This document shows, in pieces, positions 1-8,204 of a DNA stretch of 64,000 nucleotides. Origin of the DNA: Deltaproteobacteria bacterium (GTDB taxonomy: Bacteria > Myxococcota_A > UBA796 > SXON01). The number at the start of each line of letters is the position of its first letter. Position 1 is the stretch's first letter. The stretch lies in the NCBI GenBank assembly GCA_947445035.1, contig CANFCK010000012.1:60806-124805 (forward strand), in the 5' to 3' direction. The notes under the pieces are model-generated. The model was given only the letters and a program-made list of their open reading frames with translations, had not been told where the DNA came from and did no database searches. The position numbers and the translations under genes are program-made.

Positions 1-1
1 C

Positions 2-325
2 GGGACAGGACCGCCCGCCCCCGACGGCATCGAAGTGCTGCTGGCCGCGAGCAGCCAGTTTCCCAAAGAGCTGACGCTGGCTGCCGATGGCACGACGCCG
101 TGGACGCTCACCCTCCGGGCGGGCACCAAGGCTTGCGACGCGCCGGTCGAGGTCCGATTCATCAAGAAGCCGACGCCAACCGACCGAACGCTGTACCCAC
201 ACCTCACCGATTGGGACCGGGTGTACGTCGTCCGTTGGGCGTCGGACGCCTGCGGCGGCAACGCCCCCGACGGCCTGTCCGTCCACGGCCGCCGCGGGGC
301 GGGGAGCCTGGCGTGGCCACGTTAG
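2..325 (+). CDS. C-terminal part of an unidentified protein (5' end outside window)
   Basis: The frame is open from the left edge and ends in TAG at 323-325, so only about the last 107 residues are visible. The segment contains a basic KKPTPTDRTLYPHL stretch and a Trp-rich middle. It ends four bases before the start of the M24 peptidase gene, so the two are probably co-transcribed. No domain was recognised. The internal GTG at 35 is only the first in-window start-like codon and is unlikely to be the real start. Confidence 0.55.
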   Translation, partial: GTGPPAPDGIEVLLAASSQFPKELTLAADGTTPWTLTLRAGTKACDAPVEVRFIKKPTPTDRTLYPHLTDWDRVYVVRWASDACGGNAPDGLSVHGRRGAGSLAWPR

Positions 326-329
326 CGCC

Positions 330-1739
330 ATGACGTACGCCAACCACGCCGCGCGCCGCCGGACTCTCTGCGCGCAGCTCGGCGCCCCGGTGCTCTTGGC
401 CAACAACGGTGTGCGCGTGCGGAACTTACCGCTCAACACCCTCCCTTTTCGCGCCGACAGCACCTTTTTGTACTACACCGGGTGCACCGAGCCGGGCGCC
501 TTTGCGCTACTGGTCGACGGGCACTGCACCCTGTTCCTGCACCCCACCGAGCGGGGGGACGAGCTGTGGCACGGTCCCATGCCGACGATGGGCGAGCGAC
601 GGCAACGCCTCGGCGCCGACGCCGTGCGCCCGGTTTTCGAGTTGGACGCGGCCACCGCCCCGCACCTCGGCCGGCTCGTTGCCCTGGCCGTGCCGGACGC
701 GGCGGTCACGGCCCGCCTCGCAGTGATCATCGGCCGCGGCCTCGCGTATCCAGGCACGCCCGGGCCCGACGCGCTGGTCGATGCCGTGATCCGCCAGCGC
801 CGCACCCGCGACCCCTGGGAGCTCGACCAGATGCGGCTTGCAGCGGCGATGACCGCAAGCGCCCACCATGCGGCAATGGTCGCGACACGCCCAGGGGTGC
901 ACGAGCGTGAACTGGCGGCCTTTTTCGACGCGGTGATTGCGGCGCGCGGCGGGACCACGGCGTACCGTTCGATCGTGACGGTCCGGGGCGAGGTGCTCCA
1001 CAAGCCCGACTACGACCAGGTGCTCGCCGATGGCGACCTGTTGCTTCTGGACGGCGGCGCGGAGGTGCCGAGCGGCTACGCCAGCGACGTGACCCGGACC
1101 TGGCCGGTGAACGGGCGGTTCACGGGAAGGCAGCAAGCCGCCTATGAGCTTGTTCTCGCCGCGCAGGAAGTGGGCATCGTCCGCTGCCGGGTGGGCACCC
1201 GGTACCGGGACATCCATTGGGAGGCCACGCGGGTTCTCGCCGCCGGCTTGGTCGAGATGGGGCTTTTGCGGGGCGCGGTGGACGGCCTGGTGGAGAGCGG
1301 CGCCACCGGGGTCTTCTTCCCGCACGGCGTCGGGCACCTCATCGGGCTTGACGTCCACGATCTGGAGAATTTCGGCGATCGTCCGGCCTACGCGCCCGGC
1401 CGGAACCGGCCGACCCAGTTTGGCGCGCGCTACCTGCGCATGGACCTGGACTTGGAGGCGAACATGGTGGTCACGGTCGAGCCTGGATTTTACGTCGTGC
1501 CCGCGATCCTTCGCGACCCCGAACTGCGGGACCGCTTTTCAGCGCAAGTCGACTTCGCCGCCGCCGAAAGCTGGATCGGCTTCGGCGGCATCCGGATCGA
1601 AGACGACGTGCGCATTCGGCCCGCCGATGAGGGCGGCGGCGAGCCGGAGGTCCTCTCCGCCGCGATTCCCAAGTCGATCCCCGCGCTGCAAGCGCTCGTC
1701 GGTCGGGGCCGTAGCGCCTCGGAGAGGCTCTCCGCATGA
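330..1739 (+). CDS. Xaa-Pro aminopeptidase, M24B metallopeptidase
   Basis: The 469-residue protein has an aminopeptidase P-type N-terminal domain (about residues 1-150) and a C-terminal pita-bread peptidase domain. All five dinuclear metal ligands of the M24 family can be placed: D241 (LLDGG), D253 (SDVTR), H336 (GVGHLIG), E384 (VEPGF) and E424 (IRIED). Family knowledge: these enzymes remove an N-terminal residue preceding proline, usually with Mn2+, in the cytoplasm. ATG at 330 is chosen because the PepP-like N-terminus begins there; the longer open frame upstream is Arg-rich and overlaps the previous gene. The stop overlaps the next start (ATGA), indicating translational coupling. Confidence 0.9.
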   Translation: MTYANHAARRRTLCAQLGAPVLLANNGVRVRNLPLNTLPFRADSTFLYYTGCTEPGAFALLVDGHCTLFLHPTERGDELWHGPMPTMGERRQRLGADAVRPVFELDAATAPHLGRLVALAVPDAAVTARLAVIIGRGLAYPGTPGPDALVDAVIRQRRTRDPWELDQMRLAAAMTASAHHAAMVATRPGVHERELAAFFDAVIAARGGTTAYRSIVTVRGEVLHKPDYDQVLADGDLLLLDGGAEVPSGYASDVTRTWPVNGRFTGRQQAAYELVLAAQEVGIVRCRVGTRYRDIHWEATRVLAAGLVEMGLLRGAVDGLVESGATGVFFPHGVGHLIGLDVHDLENFGDRPAYAPGRNRPTQFGARYLRMDLDLEANMVVTVEPGFYVVPAILRDPELRDRFSAQVDFAAAESWIGFGGIRIEDDVRIRPADEGGGEPEVLSAAIPKSIPALQALVGRGRSASERLSA

Positions 1740-2875
1740 TGCTCGCTCTGGTGCTCGGCGCCCACGCCCTGACCCTCGCAGATACTGTTCGTCGTGCCGC
1801 CGAGGTCAACCCCACTGCGCTGATCGCGGCGCTGACCACCCAGCAGGCCGAGTTCGCGGCGGCCCAGAGCTGGGCGCACCTCGGGCCTACGCCGTCGTTG
1901 TCCATCGGGCGCACCTGGCGTAACAACCTGGAGATCGACACCGGCACCTTCAACGTGTCGCTCGGCGCGCTGCAGCCGGCGTCGTGGTTCAGTGCCCTTC
2001 AGCGCTCCAGTCGAGCCACCGCCGCGCGCTATGCCGCCGCGGGCACGACACTCGACGCCCAATACGCCGCAGCTGCGCTCTACGTCGGCGTCTGGGAGGC
2101 CCGGCGCGCCGTCGCGGCGGCGCGAGACACCGAAAGCGCGGCGACGACGCTGGCCACGGCGATCCAGGCCCGGGTCAGCGCGGGGCTTGACGGCCCGCTG
2201 CTCGGTCGTTCCGCCGAGGCCGGCCGACTCTTGGCCGTCGCCGAACGAATCGCCGCCGAGGCCGAACTGTCGGTGGCGCGCGTCCAACTGGCTCGGGCGC
2301 TGCAGATGGACGACGTCGGCGAACTCGAAGCGCCCTCGGCCTTGGCCTTGCCCGAGTCCAGCGGGGGGTCGCCCTGGCTCGACGCCGCGAAGGAGTTGGT
2401 TCAATCTGCCCGATGGGGCCATATTCGCGACTTGGCAGGCTGGTTTCCGAGCGGTGGACTCACCGCCAGCACGCCGCTGAACGCGCCGGGGCTTGCGGTC
2501 ACGCTGTCGGCGACCTGGACGCTTGACGGGGTGGTCGGCCCCTTCCTTTTGGAGCGGCAATCCGCGCTCGCCGTCCGCATCGCCGACGTCCAGTACAGTG
2601 CGCTTCAGCGCGACTACGAAGCGGAGCTGGCCGCCGCGAGGGTGCGCGCCACCGCCGCCGGACAGGTGCTCGACGCCCATCGGGCCCGCCAGGAGGCGGC
2701 GGATGCCGCCTTGGCGGAGGGGCGTGCGCTCCTGGACGCGGGACTGGTCTCCACCTTGGAGGTGCTGCGGCTCCAGGATCAGCTCAGCAGCGCACGAACC
2801 GCGAGGGTCGGGGCCGAGCTCGGGGAGCTGTTGGCGATCCTCGAGGCGCGTCGGCTTGCCGGCGAAGGCTGGTAA
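1736..2875 (+). CDS. TolC-family outer membrane efflux protein
   Basis: A 379-residue protein with a short hydrophobic N-terminus and two long Ala/Glu/Arg-rich helical segments (about residues 90-200 and 275-375). Each is followed by an outer-membrane-efflux-type ending such as LEVLRLQDQLSSARTARVGA near residues 338-357. This internally duplicated coiled-coil layout is typical of TolC-type channels, which connect inner-membrane pumps or type I exporters to the outside. It is shorter than most TolC proteins (about 430-490 residues). No adaptor or ABC/RND pump lies beside it, so its partner is elsewhere or uses the neighbouring pilin-like protein. The start overlaps the peptidase stop. Confidence 0.72.
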   Translation: MMLALVLGAHALTLADTVRRAAEVNPTALIAALTTQQAEFAAAQSWAHLGPTPSLSIGRTWRNNLEIDTGTFNVSLGALQPASWFSALQRSSRATAARYAAAGTTLDAQYAAAALYVGVWEARRAVAAARDTESAATTLATAIQARVSAGLDGPLLGRSAEAGRLLAVAERIAAEAELSVARVQLARALQMDDVGELEAPSALALPESSGGSPWLDAAKELVQSARWGHIRDLAGWFPSGGLTASTPLNAPGLAVTLSATWTLDGVVGPFLLERQSALAVRIADVQYSALQRDYEAELAAARVRATAAGQVLDAHRARQEAADAALAEGRALLDAGLVSTLEVLRLQDQLSSARTARVGAELGELLAILEARRLAGEGW

Positions 2876-2877
2876 GC

Positions 2878-3369
2878 TTGCTGGAAGGAACCACGCCGCT
2901 GACCCGCGGCCTGCTCGGGGCCGGTTTGGTGGTCTTCGTTTGTGGCTCCTTTGCAAGCGTCAGCATCGGCGCCATCGTGATCACCGTGCCCGCGGTGCTC
3001 CGGGCCCGCACGGAGGAGCTGGTTGCCGAGGTCCCCGCCCAGGTGGACGCGCTGCGCAAACACCAGCTCGCACGCGACGCAAGCCTGGGCAGCTTCGTCC
3101 CGTGCGGGAGCCGCGGCGACGCCGTCCGGTCGCTCACTGCGGAAGCGCGAGACCGCGCATCGGATCCCGCCGCCCGCTGTCTCAGCACGATGCTCGGCTG
3201 GAATCCGAGCGAACGCCTGCTGGGCGCCTACTGGACCGAGGTGGACGCGGCGACCGCGGACTTCACGGTGTACGGCGTGATCGACGCCGACGGCGACGGC
3301 AACTACGCCGAATATCGGGCGTCGTCGCGAGAGACATCGCGGGTGGCTTCGCTTCCCGGCGTGCGATGA
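2878..3369 (+). CDS. Type IV pilin-like single-pass membrane protein
   Basis: 163 residues. A hydrophobic segment spans about residues 12-40, followed by a helix and a globular tail containing two cysteines (in FVPCG and ARCLS) and the ending YWTEVDAATADFTVYGVIDA plus DGDGNYAEY. The pattern 'LGW.P....GAYW.EV....F.V.G.IDADGDG..A.Y' resembles minor pilin/pseudopilin-like proteins frequent in Myxococcota (family recollection). The TTG start at 2878 lies two bases after the TolC-like stop, so the genes form one operon. No prepilin peptidase motif (G/A-F-T-L-x-E) is obvious, so the pilin assignment is tentative. Confidence 0.5.
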   Translation: MLEGTTPLTRGLLGAGLVVFVCGSFASVSIGAIVITVPAVLRARTEELVAEVPAQVDALRKHQLARDASLGSFVPCGSRGDAVRSLTAEARDRASDPAARCLSTMLGWNPSERLLGAYWTEVDAATADFTVYGVIDADGDGNYAEYRASSRETSRVASLPGVR

Positions 3370-3397
3370 GCGGCCCTGTTCACGCCACTCCGGCACC

Positions 3398-4993
3398 CTA
3401 CCGTCGTCGCCACAACACCGTGTCCCGCACCTCCCGCTGATCCTGACGAGGGTAGTCCAGGGAATAGTGCAGGCCTCGGCTCTCTTTACGCCGCAGCGCG
3501 CTCTCCACGACCAGCTCGGCCACCGTCGCGATGTTCCGCAGTTCGACCAGCGCCGCCGTCAGGCGAAAGTCCCAGTAGTAGTCGTGGATCTCGTCCTGTA
3601 CCAAGGCGATCCTGGCGCGGGCGCGCAAAAGCCGCTTCGTCGTACGGACGATGCCCACATAGTTCCACATGAACCGGCGGATCTCGTCCCAGGTCTGGGT
3701 GATCACCACCGCCTCGTCACTGTCCACGGCCCGGCCGGGATCCCACTCGGGGATCGGCGGCGGCGGCGGCGTGGCCGCGAGGCGGCCGGTCGCGACCCGA
3801 ACCGCATGGTCGGCGTAAACCACGGCCTCCACCAGCGAGTTCGAGGCGAGGCGGTTGGCGCCGTGCAGACCGGTGCTCGCACATTCGCCAATCGCAAACA
3901 GGTTTTGTACGCTCGACTCTCCTTCGAGGTCGGTCTGGACGCCCCCGCAGAAGTAGTGCGCGGCCGGGACGACAGGGATCGGCTGGGTGGCGATGTCAAT
4001 ACCGAGGTCGTGACAACGTCGGTAGATGTTCGGGAACTTCGCGATGAGGGTGTCGCGGTCCAGGTGGGTCATGTCCAAGAAGACGCAGTCGTCGCCGCTG
4101 CGCTTGAGCTCGGCGTCGATCGCGCGCGCGACGATGTCTCGCGGGGCCAGCTCGGCACGCGGGTCGTAGCGCAGCATGAAGGCGTCGCCGTCTTTGCGGC
4201 GGAGGGTGCCGCCTTCGCCCCGCAAGGCCTCGCTGATGAGGAAGCTCCGCGCCTGATGATGGAACAGGATCGTCGGGTGAAACTGGACGAACTCCATGTT
4301 CGCGATCCGGGCGCCCGCACGCCAGGCCATCGCCACCCCGTCCCCCGACGCAATGTCCGGATTCGAGGTGTAGAGGTAGACCTTGCCGGCGCCCCCGGTG
4401 CAGAGCGCCACGATCTTCGCCGACTCCACCCTTACTTTTCCCTTCTTCGGGTCCAGCACATAGGCGCCGAGCACCCGGTCCGGATCCACCGGGGCGCGCC
4501 CCGCCCGCCGCGCGATGCTGTTCTCGGTGATCAGGTCCACCGCGATCTGGTTTTCCACCAGTTCCACGTTGGGCTCGGCGGCCACCGCCGCCAGCAGCGC
4601 CCGCACCAACTCCGCCCCAGTCAAATCGTCGGCGTGCAAGATGCGCCGCGCGCTGTGCCCGCCCTCACGATGCAGGCTGTACCCGCCCTCCTCCTGTTCT
4701 GAGAACTTCACGCCGAGCTCGATCAGCTCGCGGATGCGCTCGGGCGCCTCTCGAACGGTCTGCTCGACGGCATCGGGACGGCAGAGGCCGGCACCGGCGA
4801 CGAGGGTGTCCGAGATGTGCGCCTCGGCGGTGTCGTCGGGGGCCCACACCGCGGCGATGCCGCCCTGCGCGTAGGCGGTGTTCGACTCTCCCTTGCCGAC
4901 CTTGGCGAGGATGCGCACCGTGCCATGGCGTGCGGCACGGAGCGCGAAGAACAGCCCGGCCACGCCGGTGCCGATGACAAGGAAGTCGGCCAT
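3398..4993 (-). CDS. nadB: L-aspartate oxidase
   Basis: 531 residues, the usual NadB length. The N-terminus has the FAD dinucleotide motif GTGVAGLFFALRAA, then NTAYAQGGIAAV. The substrate region contains FVQFHPTILFHH and LISEALRGEGG, and the C-terminal helical domain is complete. NadB oxidises L-aspartate to iminoaspartate for NAD synthesis with NadA. The frame extends far upstream, but the ATG at 4993 is the family start and the added N-terminus would run through the divergent gene. nadA and nadC are not in this window. It is transcribed away from the Hxs operon across a 75-bp divergent intergenic region. Confidence 0.95.
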   Translation of the reverse strand: MADFLVIGTGVAGLFFALRAARHGTVRILAKVGKGESNTAYAQGGIAAVWAPDDTAEAHISDTLVAGAGLCRPDAVEQTVREAPERIRELIELGVKFSEQEEGGYSLHREGGHSARRILHADDLTGAELVRALLAAVAAEPNVELVENQIAVDLITENSIARRAGRAPVDPDRVLGAYVLDPKKGKVRVESAKIVALCTGGAGKVYLYTSNPDIASGDGVAMAWRAGARIANMEFVQFHPTILFHHQARSFLISEALRGEGGTLRRKDGDAFMLRYDPRAELAPRDIVARAIDAELKRSGDDCVFLDMTHLDRDTLIAKFPNIYRRCHDLGIDIATQPIPVVPAAHYFCGGVQTDLEGESSVQNLFAIGECASTGLHGANRLASNSLVEAVVYADHAVRVATGRLAATPPPPPIPEWDPGRAVDSDEAVVITQTWDEIRRFMWNYVGIVRTTKRLLRARARIALVQDEIHDYYWDFRLTAALVELRNIATVAELVVESALRRKESRGLHYSLDYPRQDQREVRDTVLWRRR

Positions 4994-5068
4994 TGGCGTG
5001 GCGCGGTAACCCGAGCGCCCAGCGGACACCGCCCGAGTGCGATATCCTTCGGGTCCTCGGAGTCCGCC
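4994..5068. promoter_or_regulatory. Divergent promoter region nadB / Hxs operon
   Basis: A 75-bp spacer between two divergent starts. For the rightward operon a -10-like TATCCT lies at 5043-5048, and a GGAG ribosome-binding site at 5059-5062 sits six bases before the ATG at 5069. No clean -35 was found. This is the only evident promoter for the overlapping gene string 5069-11185. Confidence 0.4.
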
Positions 5069-5560
5069 ATGGATAGTCGTCGCAACTTCCTCCGTCAGGC
5101 GCTCTTCGGCCTCGCCGCTGTCGCCGTGCCCGGCGCGGCCTTCGCAGCCCTGCCGCCTGCGTTCTTGTTTCACCCGCTCGGGCCCGGCGCGGACCTGGGC
5201 CTGGGTTGGAACTTGCAGCGGATATTCCCCCCGCACGAAGGGGCGATCACCCTGAACCTTTTGCATACCGACGGCCGCTTGGCCCGGGTGGATGTGTGCC
5301 TGCGCAACGGTGCCGCCCGCGGCCCCGCCAGCACCCCGCTGCTCGACTTCATCGTCATGGACGGCGGCGATGGCACGGCTCCCATGGATGAGTCGCTCGG
5401 CCGAGTCGCGCGGCGCCTCGCCGCGGTCGCCGCGGAGAACGAAAGCATGGATCTCGACCGGATCGCCTCGCTGGTGCCGCACACGCAGCGTGTCTGGGCA
5501 CATCCCGAGTCGATGGCGGCCGCCAGCGTGCGCCTCGCCCCCGGGGCGCCTACCGCATGA
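5069..5560 (+). CDS. Tat-type exported protein, first gene of the Hxs operon
   Basis: 163 residues beginning with a twin-arginine-like signal (SRRNFLRQALFGLAAVAVPG, residues 3-22, then AAFA), so export of a folded protein across the inner membrane is likely. The mature part has no cysteine pair or catalytic motif that I recognise. It includes an aromatic segment (FLFHPLGPGADLGLGW) and a helical acidic segment (MDESLGRVARRLAAVAAENE). GGAG six bases upstream supports ATG 5069; longer in-frame starts run back over nadB. Its stop overlaps the hxsD start (ATGA). The position suggests a role in handling or displaying the modified product, but this is inference only. Confidence 0.75.
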   Translation: MDSRRNFLRQALFGLAAVAVPGAAFAALPPAFLFHPLGPGADLGLGWNLQRIFPPHEGAITLNLLHTDGRLARVDVCLRNGAARGPASTPLLDFIVMDGGDGTAPMDESLGRVARRLAAVAAENESMDLDRIASLVPHTQRVWAHPESMAAASVRLAPGAPTA

Positions 5561-5994
5561 ACGACAGCACCCCCAACGATAGCGTCACCACCGAGCTGGG
5601 AGAGCGGCGCGTGCGCTTTTCGGTCGACGAGTCGATCTACGATCTCGATGTGGTGATGGGCGCCGCCTACCTGTTCATCGACCGTTGTTTCGTCTACCTG
5701 GATCGGGAAGCCGATCGTCGTGTGCAGGTGGTGCTCCGTACGCGCGCTGCCGCCTCTGAAGAAGAGCTCCACGCGCTCGCCGGGCACTTCTCCAACGAGC
5801 TGCTCAACCAGGCCCTCCGCAAGCAGATCGGCGAAAGCAACGCCCGCCTTCGCGAGTTCATCATGGCACGCGCCCTTTTCTCTGCCGAGGGTCCCTCGAC
5901 CATCGACCGCCTGCTCGCCGAACTGGACGCCGAAGAAATGGCCAGCGACGACCTGGATATTCCTGTGCCCTGGGAAAAGATCCCCGGTGGCTGA
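5557..5994 (+). CDS. hxsD: His-Xaa-Ser system protein HxsD
   Basis: 145 residues. The N-terminal half reads like HxsD: FSVDESIYDLDVVMGAAYLF (residues 21-40), then IDRCFVYLDRE. The signature FSNELLNQ lies at residues 78-85, followed by a basic helix (LRKQIGESNARLREFIMARA). An acidic tail (about 109-145) is extra. HxsD is a small partner protein of unknown biochemical role that accompanies the radical SAM maturases HxsB and HxsC and the repeat protein HxsA. By analogy with PqqD-like partners it may bind leader peptide or enzyme (inference). It overlaps the genes on both sides. Confidence 0.82.
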   Translation: MNDSTPNDSVTTELGERRVRFSVDESIYDLDVVMGAAYLFIDRCFVYLDREADRRVQVVLRTRAAASEEELHALAGHFSNELLNQALRKQIGESNARLREFIMARALFSAEGPSTIDRLLAELDAEEMASDDLDIPVPWEKIPGG

Positions 5995-6220
5995 ACCCCT
6001 GGTCTTGCGTTTCCACAAGTCGCTCTACCTGGGCGACGCCGTCGGTCGTGCCGCCGCGCGCTTTGCGGCGCTGGGCGAAATCACCGTCGGCGAGTCCGAT
6101 GCCGACTGGCTTGTCAGCGCCATCCCCCTCCGCGAAAGTGTCCGCGCCCGCCTCGGCGACGAACTGAGCAACCACGCCCTCTTCGAGACGATCCTCGCGC
6201 GCAAGGGCATCTCCACATGA
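5987..6220 (+). CDS. Small HxsD-like protein
   Basis: 77 residues from a GTG start at 5987 that overlaps the hxsD stop by eight bases; its own TGA overlaps the hxsB start. It reads as a shrunken HxsD: RFHKSLYLGDAVGRAAARFA at the N-terminus, and LGDELSNHAL (residues 57-66) in the place of the FSNELLNQAL block of HxsD. The part following that block in HxsD is almost absent. A duplicated, shortened HxsD immediately before hxsB suggests that each copy serves a different maturase or precursor region. The longer frame upstream runs through hxsD and is not used. Confidence 0.7.
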   Translation: MAEPLVLRFHKSLYLGDAVGRAAARFAALGEITVGESDADWLVSAIPLRESVRARLGDELSNHALFETILARKGIST

Positions 6221-7740
6221 TGAACACCGAACTCACCGTCGATCCGCGCGCCTTCGACAGAAAGACGGTCGGCTATTTCCGATATGGCGTCGTCAATGGT
6301 CAGGTGCTCATGACCAACGACGTCGGCGAGCACCTGTTCTTGGACCCCGTAGACTTCCGCCGCTTCCTCGCCGGGCAGATCGACCCGGGCGAGCCGCTCT
6401 ACGATCAGCTTCGCCGTCGTTACTTCTTCAAGCACGAGCTCGACCTCGACGGCCTCGCCGACAAGCTGCGCCGCAAGAAGGCCTTCTTGCTGAACGGGCC
6501 GCACCTGCACGCGATCGTGACCACGCTCCGCTGCAACCACTCCTGCCGCTACTGCCACGCCAGCCGCGCCGACATGGACCGCGTCGACACGGACATGTCG
6601 TTGGAAACGGCGCGCAAAGTTGTGGACTTCGCGTTCACCTCGCCGACGCCGGTGCTTGGTTTTGAGTTCCAAGGGGGCGAGCCGACCGCCAACTTCGAGG
6701 TCATCCGCTTCGTCTGCGACTACGCGCTGGAGAAGAACCGGTACGAGAACAAAGAGCTCCTGCTGTCGCTCGTCAGCAACATGACGCTGATGACCGACGA
6801 AAAGATGAACTACCTCCTTGACAAGGGGGTGATGGTCTGCACGTCCCTCGACGGCCCGGCGGATCTGCACGACAAGAACCGCGGCTGGATGGAAAAGCAC
6901 AGCTCTCACGCCGCGGTGACCGCCTGGATGGACAAGTTCAACGCCGAATGGGTGCGGCGCGGGTTCGATCCGGACCTGTTCCATGTCGACGCGCTGATGA
7001 CCACCACCCGTCACTCCCTGAGCCGCGGCCCGGAAATCGTCGACGAGTATGTCAACCGCGGCATCCGGAGCATCCACCTGCGGCCGCTGAACCCTTTCGG
7101 CTTCGCGGTCAACACCTGGAAGCAGATCGGCTACTCGATGGACGAGTTCCTGGCGTTCTACAAGAGCACGCTGGACTACATCATCGAGCTGAACCGGCAG
7201 GGCACCTTCGTACAGGAACGACTCGCGTCGATCTTCCTCACCAAGATGCTCACCCCCGACGATCCGAACTACAGCGACTGCCGGTCGCCGTGCGGTTCGG
7301 GGAGCGCCCAGCTCGCCTACAACTTCGATGGCAGCGTGTACACCGACGACGAGGGGCGCATGGCGGCGCACATGGGGAACGACTTCTTCAAGCTCGGTCA
7401 CGTCGACACCTCGAGCATGGACGAGGTGCTCAAGCACCCGACCGTCAAGGCCCTGGCGGTCGCGTCGATCCAGGACGCTTTGCCGGCGTGCCACAGCTGT
7501 GTGCACAAGTCCACATGCGGGGTGCAGCCGCTCCACAACTACATGTTCGACGGGGACATCTTCGGGCAGCGGCCGCTTTCCCGGAAATGCCAAGAGTTCT
7601 ACGGTGTGCAACAGTACCTTTACCAGCTACTCTCCACCGATGCTGACGGGAGCCTTCAACGGATCTTCCGCCGGTGGACCATCCAACGTTCGCGACCGGG
7701 TACGACCCCGTACGTGCCTGCCAGCGAGGGGACCTCATGA
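6217..7740 (+). CDS. hxsB: His-Xaa-Ser system radical SAM/SPASM maturase HxsB
   Basis: 507 residues. The N-terminal HxsB region (GYFRYGVVNGQVLMTNDVGE, about 18-37) precedes the radical SAM motif C106-x3-C110-x2-C113 and the GGEPT motif near 152. The C-terminal SPASM-type domain has candidate cluster ligands C355, C359, C425, C428, C434 and C458. Family knowledge: HxsB is the main radical SAM maturase of Hxs systems, cleaving S-adenosylmethionine to start radical chemistry on the repeat peptide. The exact product chemistry is not known to me. It starts at ATG 6217 (or 6220) on the previous stop and ends in ATGA with the precursor gene. Confidence 0.88.
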   Translation: MMNTELTVDPRAFDRKTVGYFRYGVVNGQVLMTNDVGEHLFLDPVDFRRFLAGQIDPGEPLYDQLRRRYFFKHELDLDGLADKLRRKKAFLLNGPHLHAIVTTLRCNHSCRYCHASRADMDRVDTDMSLETARKVVDFAFTSPTPVLGFEFQGGEPTANFEVIRFVCDYALEKNRYENKELLLSLVSNMTLMTDEKMNYLLDKGVMVCTSLDGPADLHDKNRGWMEKHSSHAAVTAWMDKFNAEWVRRGFDPDLFHVDALMTTTRHSLSRGPEIVDEYVNRGIRSIHLRPLNPFGFAVNTWKQIGYSMDEFLAFYKSTLDYIIELNRQGTFVQERLASIFLTKMLTPDDPNYSDCRSPCGSGSAQLAYNFDGSVYTDDEGRMAAHMGNDFFKLGHVDTSSMDEVLKHPTVKALAVASIQDALPACHSCVHKSTCGVQPLHNYMFDGDIFGQRPLSRKCQEFYGVQQYLYQLLSTDADGSLQRIFRRWTIQRSRPGTTPYVPASEGTS

Positions 7741-8204
7741 GTAAAGACGACATCCGCACCCCCTTCCCCGGCAAGAAGTCCGGCGCAGACTGGGGTGATC
7801 AGGCTGCGGAGGCTGATTTTCCCGTGCTGAAGCGCCAGGCCACCCACCTGCTGCAAGCGGGCGAACTCCAGGCGGCCAACCAGAAGGGCGACGTGGTCGC
7901 GCAGTCACTTTTGCTCCTTCAGGCCACCGCCGGCGAGCTCGAACTCGACCCCGCGTTCCTGGATCGGAAGGGCAACGCGCCGGATAGCAGCGCCGTGCTC
8001 CTGGCCCAGCATTGTAGCCACGGGTCGCACGGCTCCCACGGCTCGCACGGCTCGCACGGCAGTCACGGCTCCCACGGTTCCCACGGCTCGCATGGCTCGC
8101 ACGGCTCCCACGGCTCCCACGGCTCCCACGGCTCCCACGGCTCCCACGGCTCCCACGGCTCCCACGGATCGCATGGCAGCCACGGCTCTCACGGGCAGTG
8201 GTAG
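7737..8204 (+). CDS. hxsA: HxsA-like repeat precursor with 20 Ser-His-Gly units
   Basis: 155 residues. Residues 1-92 form a leader-like part: charged start, FPVLKRQATHLLQAGELQAA helix, and LLLLQATAGELELDPAFL. Residues 94-153 are 20 uninterrupted Ser-His-Gly units (equivalently His-Gly-Ser, a His-Xaa-Ser repeat), preceded by His-Cys and closed by Gln-Trp. HxsA proteins are the repeat substrates of Hxs radical SAM maturases. Translational coupling to hxsB and an overlapping downstream radical SAM gene make it the obvious substrate. There is no export signal of its own. C93, just before the repeat, is the only cysteine. An untreated (SHG)n tract could also bind metal, so modification is inferred, not shown. 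Confidence 0.8.
   Translation: MSKDDIRTPFPGKKSGADWGDQAAEADFPVLKRQATHLLQAGELQAANQKGDVVAQSLLLLQATAGELELDPAFLDRKGNAPDSSAVLLAQHCSHGSHGSHGSHGSHGSHGSHGSHGSHGSHGSHGSHGSHGSHGSHGSHGSHGSHGSHGSHGQW
8016..8195 (+). repeat. 20 x 9-bp in-frame repeat (Ser-His-Gly coding)
   Basis: Twenty consecutive 9-bp units encode Ser-His-Gly. Ser codons vary at the edges (AGC, TCG, TCC, AGT, TCT) while the middle is a run of identical TCC-CAC-GGC units. That pattern suggests selection for the protein sequence plus recent expansion in the centre by slippage or unequal crossing-over. Confidence 0.97.

Noticed and set aside
6025..7611. 528-codon antisense frame over hxsB
   Set aside because: Low-complexity Val/Arg/His-rich shadow without domains.
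8092..8172. Upstream ATG extending the radical SAM gene into the repeat
   Set aside because: The added residues are only Thr-Ala-Pro shadow of the repeat; ATG 8173 gives a normal start.
8016..8195. Tandem array resembling a CRISPR
   Set aside because: Units are 9 bp, contiguous and in frame with no spacers; it is a coding repeat.
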